Source: Akkermansia muciniphila (GTDB lineage: Bacteria > Verrucomicrobiota > Verrucomicrobiia > Verrucomicrobiales > Akkermansiaceae). Taken from it: a stretch of DNA of 64,000 nucleotides. Every line of letters begins with the position of its first letter. Positions within the stretch are counted from its first letter, which is position 1. The notes beneath the pieces were generated by a model that had not been told where the DNA came from, did not search any database, and saw only the letters and a list, made by a program, of their open reading frames with translations. The stretch is from positions 121,949 to 185,948 of the forward strand of contig NZ_FXYA01000185.1 in assembly GCF_900184965.1 (NCBI RefSeq), written 5' to 3'. Position numbers and translations under genes: made by a program. Below are positions 56,117 through 63,725 of the stretch, piece by piece.

Positions 56117-57166
56117 ATGAAGATTGCACTGGATGTGATGGGCGGCGACAATGCGCCCGATATTAATGTGGACGGGGCGAAGCGGGCCCTCCGGGATTTC
56201 CCTCTCATTGAAAAGATCTACCTTGTGGGAAGGGAAGAAACGGTGCGTAGCTCTTGTGACCGCTGGGGACTTTCTGGTCCGCGCGTGGAGATCGTTCCGG
56301 CTGCGGAAGTTGTGGAAATGAACGAGTCCGGATTGCTGGCGGTGAGAAAGAAAAAAAATTCGTCCATGTCCATTTCCGTGGATCTGGTCAAATCCGGAGA
56401 TGCGGATGCCGTGGTCAGCGCGGGCAACACGGGGGCGGCTGTAGCGGCTGCCACCGTCAAACTGAGGTTGCTTGAGGGTGTGGAGCGTGCGGGCATTGTG
56501 ACCCAGCTTCCAAATGAATTCGGAGTCTGCAATGTGACTGATACCGGAGCCAACCCGGATGCCAAGCCACGGCATCTGGTAGGATATGCCGTGATGGCCA
56601 GCATTCTGGCGCGTTCCGTTTACTGCAAACAGATGCCTAAAGTGGGAGTTATGAGCAATGGCTCTGAAGATGAAAAGGGAACAGATTTTACCAAAGGAAC
56701 TTTTTGTCTGTTGAAGCATTTGGAGGAGCGCGGTGCGCTCCCTTTTAAATTTGTAGGCAATGTGGAAGGCCACGATCTTTTTGAACATGAAATAGATGTG
56801 GCTCTGACAGATGGTTTTACCGGAAATGTCCTGCTGAAAACATGCGAGGCCACCGCCAAGGCTTTCAGCAAATGGCTGAAAGAGGAACTTAAGGCAAACC
56901 CGTTCCGCATGGTTGGAGCTGCTTGCGCCTCCGGAGCATTCCGCGCCATGAAAGCACGCCTTTCTGCGGACTCCGTAGGGGGAAGCCCTCTTTTGGGCGT
57001 TAAGGGCGTGACCATCATAGCGCATGGCAGTTCTACCCCCGTAGCCATCCGCAATGCCCTGAGAGTTTCCATGGAAATGGTCCAGCAGGGTGTCAATCCC
57101 CTCATAGAAGAGGAGATGGCCCGGCTGGGCACTATTCCGGAGGTTGCCGAAGTGTATCCCAAATAA
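56117..57166 (+). CDS. plsX: Phosphate acyltransferase PlsX
   Basis: This 349-residue enzyme makes acyl-phosphate from acyl-ACP for phospholipid synthesis. MKIALDVMGGDNAP opens it. SAGNTGA, a Gly/Ala-rich middle, and DGFTGNVLLKTCE match the family. It follows rpmF in the usual order. The HD hydrolase gene begins 5 bp downstream. Confidence 0.96.
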   Translation: MKIALDVMGGDNAPDINVDGAKRALRDFPLIEKIYLVGREETVRSSCDRWGLSGPRVEIVPAAEVVEMNESGLLAVRKKKNSSMSISVDLVKSGDADAVVSAGNTGAAVAAATVKLRLLEGVERAGIVTQLPNEFGVCNVTDTGANPDAKPRHLVGYAVMASILARSVYCKQMPKVGVMSNGSEDEKGTDFTKGTFCLLKHLEERGALPFKFVGNVEGHDLFEHEIDVALTDGFTGNVLLKTCEATAKAFSKWLKEELKANPFRMVGAACASGAFRAMKARLSADSVGGSPLLGVKGVTIIAHGSSTPVAIRNALRVSMEMVQQGVNPLIEEEMARLGTIPEVAEVYPK

Positions 57167-57171
57167 TCATC

Positions 57172-58938
57172 ATGTTTCAGTTTCTGAAAAAGCATGCCGC
57201 CGCCGCGGCAAAAGAAGGAGCTCCCCCGGAAGGCGCTGCTTCCGTGTCCCGTTCTGCTGGTGATCGTTTGGACTCCAGCTTGGCGGTATCCGTCGGGTTG
57301 TGCGTGCTGGTTTTTATCGTGCTTCAATGGATGGGCAGTTACAGCCCCCATTGGGGAAAATCCATATGGCATCATGTGTCGGAAGCTTTTCTGCTTTTTT
57401 CCGTGACGCTGGCGCTGATGCCTATGTACTGGTTATGCGCCGGTTCCCTGCGCAGAAAAAATAAAACCTTTGTCGTCACATGGGGGGCGGTTCTGGTTCA
57501 GCTCCTGTTTTTTGGCTTCATCCGGCATGTAACGGCTGACATTACTTCCGACATAGGCAATGAGCTTTTGTACATTCCCTATATGATGGCTCCGTTGATT
57601 GTCACGGTGCTGCTGGGGCCTCTTTTGGGTATGTTTGCCACTATTTCCATCTGCATGCTTGGCGGATTTTTCATTCTGCCGGAGCAATATGCTCCGGAAA
57701 AGCAGGTCCAGTTCTGGATTCTGAGTTCTCTCTCCGGCATGCTTACCGTGTTGCTTACCCATAACCTGCGGAATCGCGCCCAGTTGCTGCGGGCGGGATT
57801 CTTTGTGGGGCTGCTTGTCATGGTACTGTGTTGCATCATGGGGGTCATCAATCTCCAGGCATGGGATTACAACCTCACTGGAGTTCTGGTTTGCCTGGCT
57901 GTGGCTTTTGGCGTAAGCATGCTGACCAGCGTGCTGATCAGCGGCGTCCTGCCTATCATAGAAGGAGCTTTTAAAATCATTACGCCTATTTCCTGGCTGG
58001 AAATGGCGGATATGAACTGCCCTCTCATGAAAAGGCTGCAAATGGAAGCTCCGGGAACCTTTCATCATTGTCTGATGGTTGCCCAGCTGGCGGAGGCAGC
58101 GGCGGAAGCCATTGGGGCCAATCCCATTGAATGCCGGGTGGAGGCTTATTACCATGACATTGGCAAAATGCAAAACCCCCTTTATTTTATTGAAAATATC
58201 ATGGACGGCCCCAATCCCCATGATGAGCTGACGCCCAGCATGAGCGCCCGTATCATCATCGACCACGTTCAGGACGGGGTGGCATTGGCCAGGGAGAATA
58301 ACCTTCCGCGTCCTTTGGTGGACGTCATAGAGCAGCATCACGGCACCTCACTGGCTTACTTCTTTTACCGGAAAGCCCTTCAATACCGGGACGAGATCCT
58401 GAGCCGAGTGGAAAGCGGCCTGGCTTCTCCGGATGACGTTCCGGAAGTAGTGGAATCCAACTTCCGTTACAAGGGGCCCAACCCGCAGAGCAAGGAAACA
58501 GGAATCGTCAGCCTGGCGGACATCGTGGAAAGCGCCACGCGCTCCATGGGTAAAATTTCCTGTGAGGAAATGCAGAAAAGGGTGGATGAACTTTTGAAGC
58601 AACGGGTGGTGGACGGCCATTTGGACGATAGCGGTCTTACCTTCGGAGATCTCAAGAAGATCCGCAACAGTTTCATTAAGACGCTGAAAAGCATTCACCA
58701 CAACCGCATTGCCTATCCTTCCCACAATCCGGAGGCAAAGATTGAAAAAAATGTTCTTCCTGATGTGTCCGTCAGGGAACAGGAAGAGAAAGCGGTGAAA
58801 AAGGAAAGTGAGGGCAAAGCCGTTCCGGAAATCATGGAGTTGCCCGATGCCGGAACCCGAACCCTTCAAGAGGGAAAATCCACGGAAGCGGAGATGGAGA
58901 ACGGCGCGGTTACGGAGAAAAATGAAACCGAATCTTGA
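57172..58938 (+). CDS. 7TM HD-domain phosphohydrolase (PgpH-like) without the extracellular domain
   Basis: This 588-residue protein has about seven membrane helices (about 36-285) and a cytoplasmic HD domain. APGTFHHCLMVAQLAE, AYYHDIGKM and EQHHGTS supply the metal ligands. PgpH enzymes cleave cyclic di-AMP. The usual extracellular 7TMR-HDED domain after the first helix is absent: only about 13 residues separate the first two helices. A charged tail of about 60 residues ends it. ybeY begins inside its last codons, as is often seen. Confidence 0.88.
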   Translation: MFQFLKKHAAAAAKEGAPPEGAASVSRSAGDRLDSSLAVSVGLCVLVFIVLQWMGSYSPHWGKSIWHHVSEAFLLFSVTLALMPMYWLCAGSLRRKNKTFVVTWGAVLVQLLFFGFIRHVTADITSDIGNELLYIPYMMAPLIVTVLLGPLLGMFATISICMLGGFFILPEQYAPEKQVQFWILSSLSGMLTVLLTHNLRNRAQLLRAGFFVGLLVMVLCCIMGVINLQAWDYNLTGVLVCLAVAFGVSMLTSVLISGVLPIIEGAFKIITPISWLEMADMNCPLMKRLQMEAPGTFHHCLMVAQLAEAAAEAIGANPIECRVEAYYHDIGKMQNPLYFIENIMDGPNPHDELTPSMSARIIIDHVQDGVALARENNLPRPLVDVIEQHHGTSLAYFFYRKALQYRDEILSRVESGLASPDDVPEVVESNFRYKGPNPQSKETGIVSLADIVESATRSMGKISCEEMQKRVDELLKQRVVDGHLDDSGLTFGDLKKIRNSFIKTLKSIHHNRIAYPSHNPEAKIEKNVLPDVSVREQEEKAVKKESEGKAVPEIMELPDAGTRTLQEGKSTEAEMENGAVTEKNETES

Positions 58939-59419
58939 ACTCTACAATCATCTGGAGGAGGGGAGGCTCAATTCATCCGTTATGGATGCCCTGATTGGCG
59001 CCTTGGAAAGTTGCCTTCCCTCTGTGTTGGCGTTGACTGAAGGTCCTGTCCCCGTACTTTCCGGATTGGATGAAGTAGAAATCAGCGTGGTTTCCGATGA
59101 AGTCATCCAGGATGTGCATGCCCGTTTTTTGAATGACCCGACGGCGACGGATGTTATTACTTTTCCGCATGGAGACGGAATAGGAGAGATCATCGTCAGC
59201 TTTGATACCGCTATCCGGCAGGCTTCGGAATTCGGAGAACCTGTTTTTAGAGAACTTTTCCGGTACATGGTGCATGGTCTTCTGCATCTGCACGGGTATA
59301 TAGATACGGAACCGGAGGAACGGGAGCGCATGTTTTCCCGTCAGGAGCCTCTGGTGCGGGAGTTTGGAGCGGCCCTGGCGAATTTATCTTTTACGCATGA
59401 CCGCAGCTCCGGTGCTTAA
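58922..59419 (+). CDS. ybeY: Endoribonuclease YbeY, with Asp in place of the third zinc His
   Basis: This 165-residue protein matches YbeY, which acts in 16S rRNA 3' maturation and rRNA quality control. NDPTATDVITFPHGDG and EIIVSFDTAIRQASE fit the family. The zinc motif normally HxxxHxxxxxH reads His118-GLL-His122-LHGYI-Asp128. The start overlaps the HD hydrolase gene by 17 bp. The longer upstream frame lacks similarity. Confidence 0.88.
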   Translation: MKPNLELYNHLEEGRLNSSVMDALIGALESCLPSVLALTEGPVPVLSGLDEVEISVVSDEVIQDVHARFLNDPTATDVITFPHGDGIGEIIVSFDTAIRQASEFGEPVFRELFRYMVHGLLHLHGYIDTEPEERERMFSRQEPLVREFGAALANLSFTHDRSSGA

Positions 59420-59486
59420 AGCGCGCTTTTCAAAGATCCGGGCTTGCCAAGTCGAGATGAACTCTGTTACTCTTTTGCCGCATCAT

Positions 59487-59563
<77 letters not shown>

Positions 59564-59570
59564 TTTTTTC

Positions 59571-59606
59571 AAACCCCGTATTCTTCTCAGGAATACGGGG
59601 TTTTTC
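59571..59606 (+). terminator. Intrinsic terminator after tRNA-Arg
   Basis: AAACCCCGTATTC (59571-59583) pairs with GAATACGGGGTTT (59591-59603), a perfect 13-bp stem with further T residues. Confidence 0.92.
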
Positions 59607-59983
59607 ATGTGATAAAGGCCTTTTTCCGTCAAAAGCGGGCTATCTTAAAAATAGAGAGGCAAGGCAAGCATGATTTGGTAAACAAGCTGGATAGAGGCAT
59701 TATTACGCATGGTTCGGCCTGTTTTTTATCAATAGTAATAGCGGTTGGTTTGCGAAACCGGGAGAATGGAGGAATGTGGCTGAAGATTTTTTCTCTGTAT
59801 TGAGAGAAGGGGAATAGTCTGTGGCTGTTGTGACGAAAATGACAGAAAATGAAAGGGTTGAATGAAAAATAATGGGGCGGATGGGTAGAGAGTCTTTAAT
59901 GCTTTTGAAGAGCACTGGCATGGACATGCAAACAGTGTATTTTTATGAATGATACCGTGGAAAATTTGGAATTTTTAATATTT
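59607..59983. other. AT-rich gap beside the tRNA, no gene seen
   Basis: This stretch is clearly richer in A and T than the genes around it and holds no convincing ORF, RNA or repeat of the tRNA end. It separates the tRNA terminator from the end of the first HTH gene. It could be decayed DNA at the edge of a small acquired block. Confidence 0.5.
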
Positions 59984-60610
59984 TTATTTTATCCGGCGGT
60001 GGGGAATCTCTCCGGTATTGGTAATACGGGAGTATGGATGCATCTTTGCATATTCATCCTGAGTGAGTACATTGACGCATAACTCCAGGATTTTATGCAT
60101 GCCGTACATGGGAAGATCGATGTCCGGATGCAGTTTCTGGAACTTGTGAACAATTTCCATTTCCGTTTCCGGAAAATTCACGGGAATGGTATTGGGAAGT
60201 TGAATTTTCCACGATTCGCCTTCGTTTATCAGCTTATCAATAAAAAGATATTGGGTAACAGGAATGTTGCCGCGTGCGGTAAACCAGGTGTGTACGGTGC
60301 GGACGGAAACGCGGCATTGTCCCGCAAGCCATTGGCGGGTTTTGCCGTGAGCACGGAGCCATTCCTTGATTCTGATTTTTTTCGGGTCACATTCTTCCGT
60401 ATGGGAAAGTGGATTCTGCTCTGAATCGGAAATCAGGCCTGGAATGATGCGGGAAAGCGCTTTTTTGGTATGAGCTGATATTTTACGAACGCTCATTTGT
60501 GCATAAAAAGTTTGTGGCCGGATACCTATCTCCTCCGCCAATTGGTAGGACTTGCGGTTTTGGCTTTGCAGCCACTCTTTCACCTGAATGCGTATATCGT
60601 CGTCAGACAT
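59984..60610 (-). CDS. DNA-binding protein with two HTH repeats and a ribbon-like C-terminus
   Basis: This 208-residue protein has two similar HTH segments. One is at about 8-50 (VKEWLQSQNRKSYQLAEEIG), the other at about 80-125 (IKEWLRAHGKTRQWLAGQC, then VRTVHTWFTARG). After about 135, IPVNFPETEMEIVHKFQ and a helix resemble a ribbon-helix-helix unit. That combination is unfamiliar to me. It is probably a transcription factor or small regulator. ACAAAT is repeated 10 bp apart just upstream of its ATG. It is related to the HTH gene upstream of it, about 0.1 kb away. Confidence 0.72.
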   Translation of the reverse strand: MSDDDIRIQVKEWLQSQNRKSYQLAEEIGIRPQTFYAQMSVRKISAHTKKALSRIIPGLISDSEQNPLSHTEECDPKKIRIKEWLRAHGKTRQWLAGQCRVSVRTVHTWFTARGNIPVTQYLFIDKLINEGESWKIQLPNTIPVNFPETEMEIVHKFQKLHPDIDLPMYGMHKILELCVNVLTQDEYAKMHPYSRITNTGEIPHRRIK

Positions 60611-60712
60611 GAATTTGTGCAGATTTGTAACGAAAGAAAAGATAGGGAGGAGGCGGTAACGACACTATGTTCTCTTTCTCTGGAATTGATCCGGGATATG
60701 GGATTCTCTTTT

Positions 60713-61105
60713 TCAGCTTCTGCTTTTGATGCTGGAAAGAGCATCCAGTGCTTCACTCGCCCATTCCGGAACGGTCAGACCACGGCGTTCAGCTTCATTC
60801 CTGAATTTTTCATACTTTTGAGGAGTAACGGGAACGTGGATGCTGTTCGGATTTTTTGTTTGAACCAGGCGTGCCTGTTTGGCGTACTCTTCTTTCATAA
60901 TTCTGATAATCAGGCGTTGTCTGGCACGGGGAATTGGAACAGTGGAAAGCCATTTATCGACCTGACTCTTGCTGACGCCGCAAAGGTCGGCAAATTCGTC
61001 CCGGGTCATTTTCGTAAGAGCTAAAAACTTTCTGATACTGGACTTCATTTCATCCATGCGCGCATTTTTCGCATTCAGAAAAATCTGGCAAGCCATTTCT
61101 GGCAT
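60713..61105 (-). CDS. DNA-binding protein with one HTH and a ribbon-like C-terminus
   Basis: This 130-residue protein has an HTH unit (IRKFLALTKMTRDEFADLCG, then VSKSQVDKWLST). Its C-terminus, IHVPVTPQKYEKFRNEAERRG followed by LTVPEWASEALDAL, is Arc/CopG-like. It is a paralogue of the neighbouring two-HTH protein. The start is uncertain: ATG codons at 61105, 61096 and 61057 are all possible. The first is adjacent to the palindrome described below. Confidence 0.68.
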   Translation of the reverse strand: MPEMACQIFLNAKNARMDEMKSSIRKFLALTKMTRDEFADLCGVSKSQVDKWLSTVPIPRARQRLIIRIMKEEYAKQARLVQTKNPNSIHVPVTPQKYEKFRNEAERRGLTVPEWASEALDALSSIKSRS

Positions 61106-61125
61106 ATTTTCTATTTTAGAAAATA
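61105..61125. promoter_or_regulatory. Perfect palindrome at the start of the second HTH gene
   Basis: TATTTTCTA (61105-61113) and TAGAAAATA (61117-61125) are perfect inverted repeats around a 3-bp centre. The repeat touches the proposed ATG of the HTH gene. An autorepressor operator is the simplest reading. Confidence 0.5.
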
Positions 61126-61371
61126 ATATTGTCTTTGCGTATCCAAAAAGGTAAATCATTTTTCCTAAATCCAATGAAATTCAAAAAAGTGTGGATGTTG
61201 ATCATGTTTGTTTTCTTCTTCCATATGAAAAAAAATCATGATTAATATTTCTTCTTTTTCGGGGCATTTTGACTTCTGTCCTGGTGGAAAGAACACGGTA
61301 ACGGGCCTTCCTTCTTTTCTTTCTTTTTTCTATTGGCTTGACGAAGAAGGTTACGATAGTACCGTGTCACC

Positions 61372-63543
61372 ATGTTAAATTCCTCTTTATTGGTTTTGGG
61401 GTGTTCCGTGTTTCTTGCGGCGGCTGCCGGAATGCCATTGCTGGCAGCTTCTTCTGAAAAAAAGGAAAACAAAACGGTTGCTTCGGAGGGCGCCCTCCCA
61501 TCACTTGCTCTGGATGGTTTGCCGGATGTATGGATACAGGGAACTCCGGTAAAGGAATGGGAAAAGGACAAAGTGTATATTTTTGAATTTTGGGCTACCT
61601 GGTGTGGACCATGCTTGGCTGCTATGCCCCATATGGAACAATTGCATCAGGCCTTTAAAAATAATCCTCATATGCAGATTATCGGAGTTAATGTCATGGA
61701 CAGGAAATCTCCGGAATCTCTGAAAGAATTTTTAAAAAACCGTCCATCCCCCCTGACTTATGCCATGGCCGTGGATGTGGATGGGAAAAAGACCAGGGAG
61801 AAATGGCTGTCCCCAATGGGGGTGAACGGCATCCCCCATGCTTTTGCCGTTAAAAACGGCAAGCTTATTTGGAGAGGACATCCCGGAAGACTTTCTGAAG
61901 AAATGATGCGGGCCATGTTGAAACCTGATTTTTCTGCAACATCTCTTCCAGAGGATAACCCCAGAGCGAACGCCCGTGCATGGAAGCTCTACCGTCAGGT
62001 TTCTGAGAGAGCGGGAGAACTTGCCCGGAAGGCGGGGAAGGCGGAAGCACAGGCCTTTTTAAGGCAAATTCAGGATTCGGGACAGTTCCAGCAGGATCAG
62101 ATTATTCAACTGAAAATGGTGCCATTCAGCGTCTTGGCGGAATTGGAAAAATTCCAGGAAGCACAGGCCGTACTGGATGAACTGTGCAAAGAGTATCCGG
62201 ACAATTACCGTGTACAGATTAATGTGGCGGAAACGCTTCTAAATGGAAAATCCGTGCCTGCCGGGAAAATGGATGCCACCCTGGTGGAAAGATGCCTGAA
62301 CCGTTGTATTGAAATCTCCAGAAAGAATAACAAGGAAGCTTCCTTGCCTTGGAAACTGATGGCGGAACTTAGGGAAAGGCAGGGAAACATGGGAGAGGCG
62401 TTGCTGGATATGGAAAAGGCGCTGTCCTTAACGTCCATCAGCAAAGCCTGGACGAAACTGCAGCAGCTTTCGGGCAATAAGGAAGCCTTTCAGAATATTG
62501 TGAATCAGGCGATTGCTGAAATAAGGCCGGAGCCTCCGAGGAAGATGCAGGAAATGGGCGTTGTGCAGGAAAACAAACAGTACACTCCTCTTTTCAGTAA
62601 GTTGAAATGGTTCAATCATCCCGGTCTGACAGGACTTCCTGCCGGCAAGACCGTATTCATCAGCTTCTGGAGAGGTCACAATATACTTGGAGAAACAGCT
62701 CCAGGAAGAACGCTTGATGTTGTTCTTAAAAAACACGGGCTTTTAGATCATCCGGGAGTAAAGGCCGTGGTGTTGGGCGTCAATCCGTCAGCGGAGAAAC
62801 AGATGCAGGATTATTTGTCCGGGCCGGAAGGATGGACTCCTTATCCTGTCGGTATTCCATCGGATCGTTCGGTTATTGAATTCTGTGATTTGCTCAAACT
62901 TGATTCATTCCCCGCTGCTGCCGTCGTTCGTGACGGAACATTGTTGTGGTCCGGAGAAATTAAAAGGATGCCCGAATGGGTGGCGGAAACTGCCAGATTG
63001 GACTCTTTTGACAAAAACAGATTTGCGGATGAGGCTGCGAAGCGGAAGGCTCGCCAGCAGGCCATGTATGCTGTCATAAAAAAATCCTTTGAATTGAGGC
63101 GGGAAAAGAAATTTGATGAATACCAAAAGTTGATTGAGGAAAATGCCGAACAGTTTTCCGATGATGGATGGTTTGCGTCTACAGTAGCGGAGGTTCAGGC
63201 AGGAAAGGCTTGGAAGGAGAAGAATTACCAGAAAATGGTTGAGATTTTTGACAACGTCTTGGAACGCTTTCCACGGGAAGATTCGCTTGCTTCCTATATC
63301 CTGAAGATCCTTAATGGTTCGGAGGAAATGCGCAAATACAGTTATAAGGCGGCTCGCCATGCTCTCCAGATTATGAGGGATTTTAATACGAGGGATGATG
63401 GCGGATACAATGCCGCCTGCTATGAGGTGATGATGAATATGGCAATGGAGGAAAAAGATTACGCCCAGGCGAGGAAAGATGCTGTAAACGCCCTTCGGGA
63501 ACTGCCTTTGGTCCATCAATACGCAGCCATGAAGAAAAAATAG
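61372..63543 (+). CDS. Secreted protein with a TlpA-type thioredoxin domain, helical repeats and a second thioredoxin-like domain
   Basis: This 723-residue protein has a signal peptide (LLVLGCSVFLAAAAGMPLLA). The first thioredoxin domain has FEFWATWCGPCLAAMP, with the redox pair Cys-Gly-Pro-Cys at about 79-82, and IPHAFAVKNGKLIWRGHPG at its end. Helical, TPR-like repeats fill about 200-400. A second thioredoxin-like domain follows at about 410-545, with TVFISFWRGHN where the CxxC should be, then VKAVVLGVNPSAEKQMQDYL and FPAAAVVRDGTLLWSG. TPR-like helices finish it. It probably acts in periplasmic disulfide handling. The second domain lacks catalytic Cys. Confidence 0.85.
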   Translation: MLNSSLLVLGCSVFLAAAAGMPLLAASSEKKENKTVASEGALPSLALDGLPDVWIQGTPVKEWEKDKVYIFEFWATWCGPCLAAMPHMEQLHQAFKNNPHMQIIGVNVMDRKSPESLKEFLKNRPSPLTYAMAVDVDGKKTREKWLSPMGVNGIPHAFAVKNGKLIWRGHPGRLSEEMMRAMLKPDFSATSLPEDNPRANARAWKLYRQVSERAGELARKAGKAEAQAFLRQIQDSGQFQQDQIIQLKMVPFSVLAELEKFQEAQAVLDELCKEYPDNYRVQINVAETLLNGKSVPAGKMDATLVERCLNRCIEISRKNNKEASLPWKLMAELRERQGNMGEALLDMEKALSLTSISKAWTKLQQLSGNKEAFQNIVNQAIAEIRPEPPRKMQEMGVVQENKQYTPLFSKLKWFNHPGLTGLPAGKTVFISFWRGHNILGETAPGRTLDVVLKKHGLLDHPGVKAVVLGVNPSAEKQMQDYLSGPEGWTPYPVGIPSDRSVIEFCDLLKLDSFPAAAVVRDGTLLWSGEIKRMPEWVAETARLDSFDKNRFADEAAKRKARQQAMYAVIKKSFELRREKKFDEYQKLIEENAEQFSDDGWFASTVAEVQAGKAWKEKNYQKMVEIFDNVLERFPREDSLASYILKILNGSEEMRKYSYKAARHALQIMRDFNTRDDGGYNAACYEVMMNMAMEEKDYAQARKDAVNALRELPLVHQYAAMKKK

Positions 63544-63573
63544 AGAGAAACTTAGGATTTCTGAAGTATTTAG

Positions 63574-63603
63574 GCCTCTTTCGTGATGAAAGAGGCTTTT
63601 TTA
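63574..63603 (+). terminator. Intrinsic terminator after the TlpA-domain gene
   Basis: GCCTCTTTC (63574-63582) pairs with GAAAGAGGC (63588-63596), a perfect 9-bp stem followed by seven T. Confidence 0.9.
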
Positions 63604-63667
63604 TTAGAAAAAAATGAAAACGTAATATGTTGATAATGAAATATTTTTTATGAGTTTGAAATTTTTT

Positions 63668-63719
63668 CTCGAAAAAACATCTCGAAAAAAATTGACAAAA
63701 AGGGGGAAGTTGATAAAGT
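63668..63719 (+). promoter_or_regulatory. Strong promoter with A-tract direct repeats
   Basis: TTGACA (63692-63697) and TAAAGT (63714-63719) are 16 bp apart. Immediately upstream CTCGAAAAAA occurs twice (63668-63677 and 63681-63690), 13 bp apart, ending at the -35. This resembles an UP element or a stable-RNA promoter. The bases after the -10 (TCTCGGC) are G+C-rich, as is typical of promoters under growth-rate control. Confidence 0.75.
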
Positions 63720-63725
63720 TCTCGG

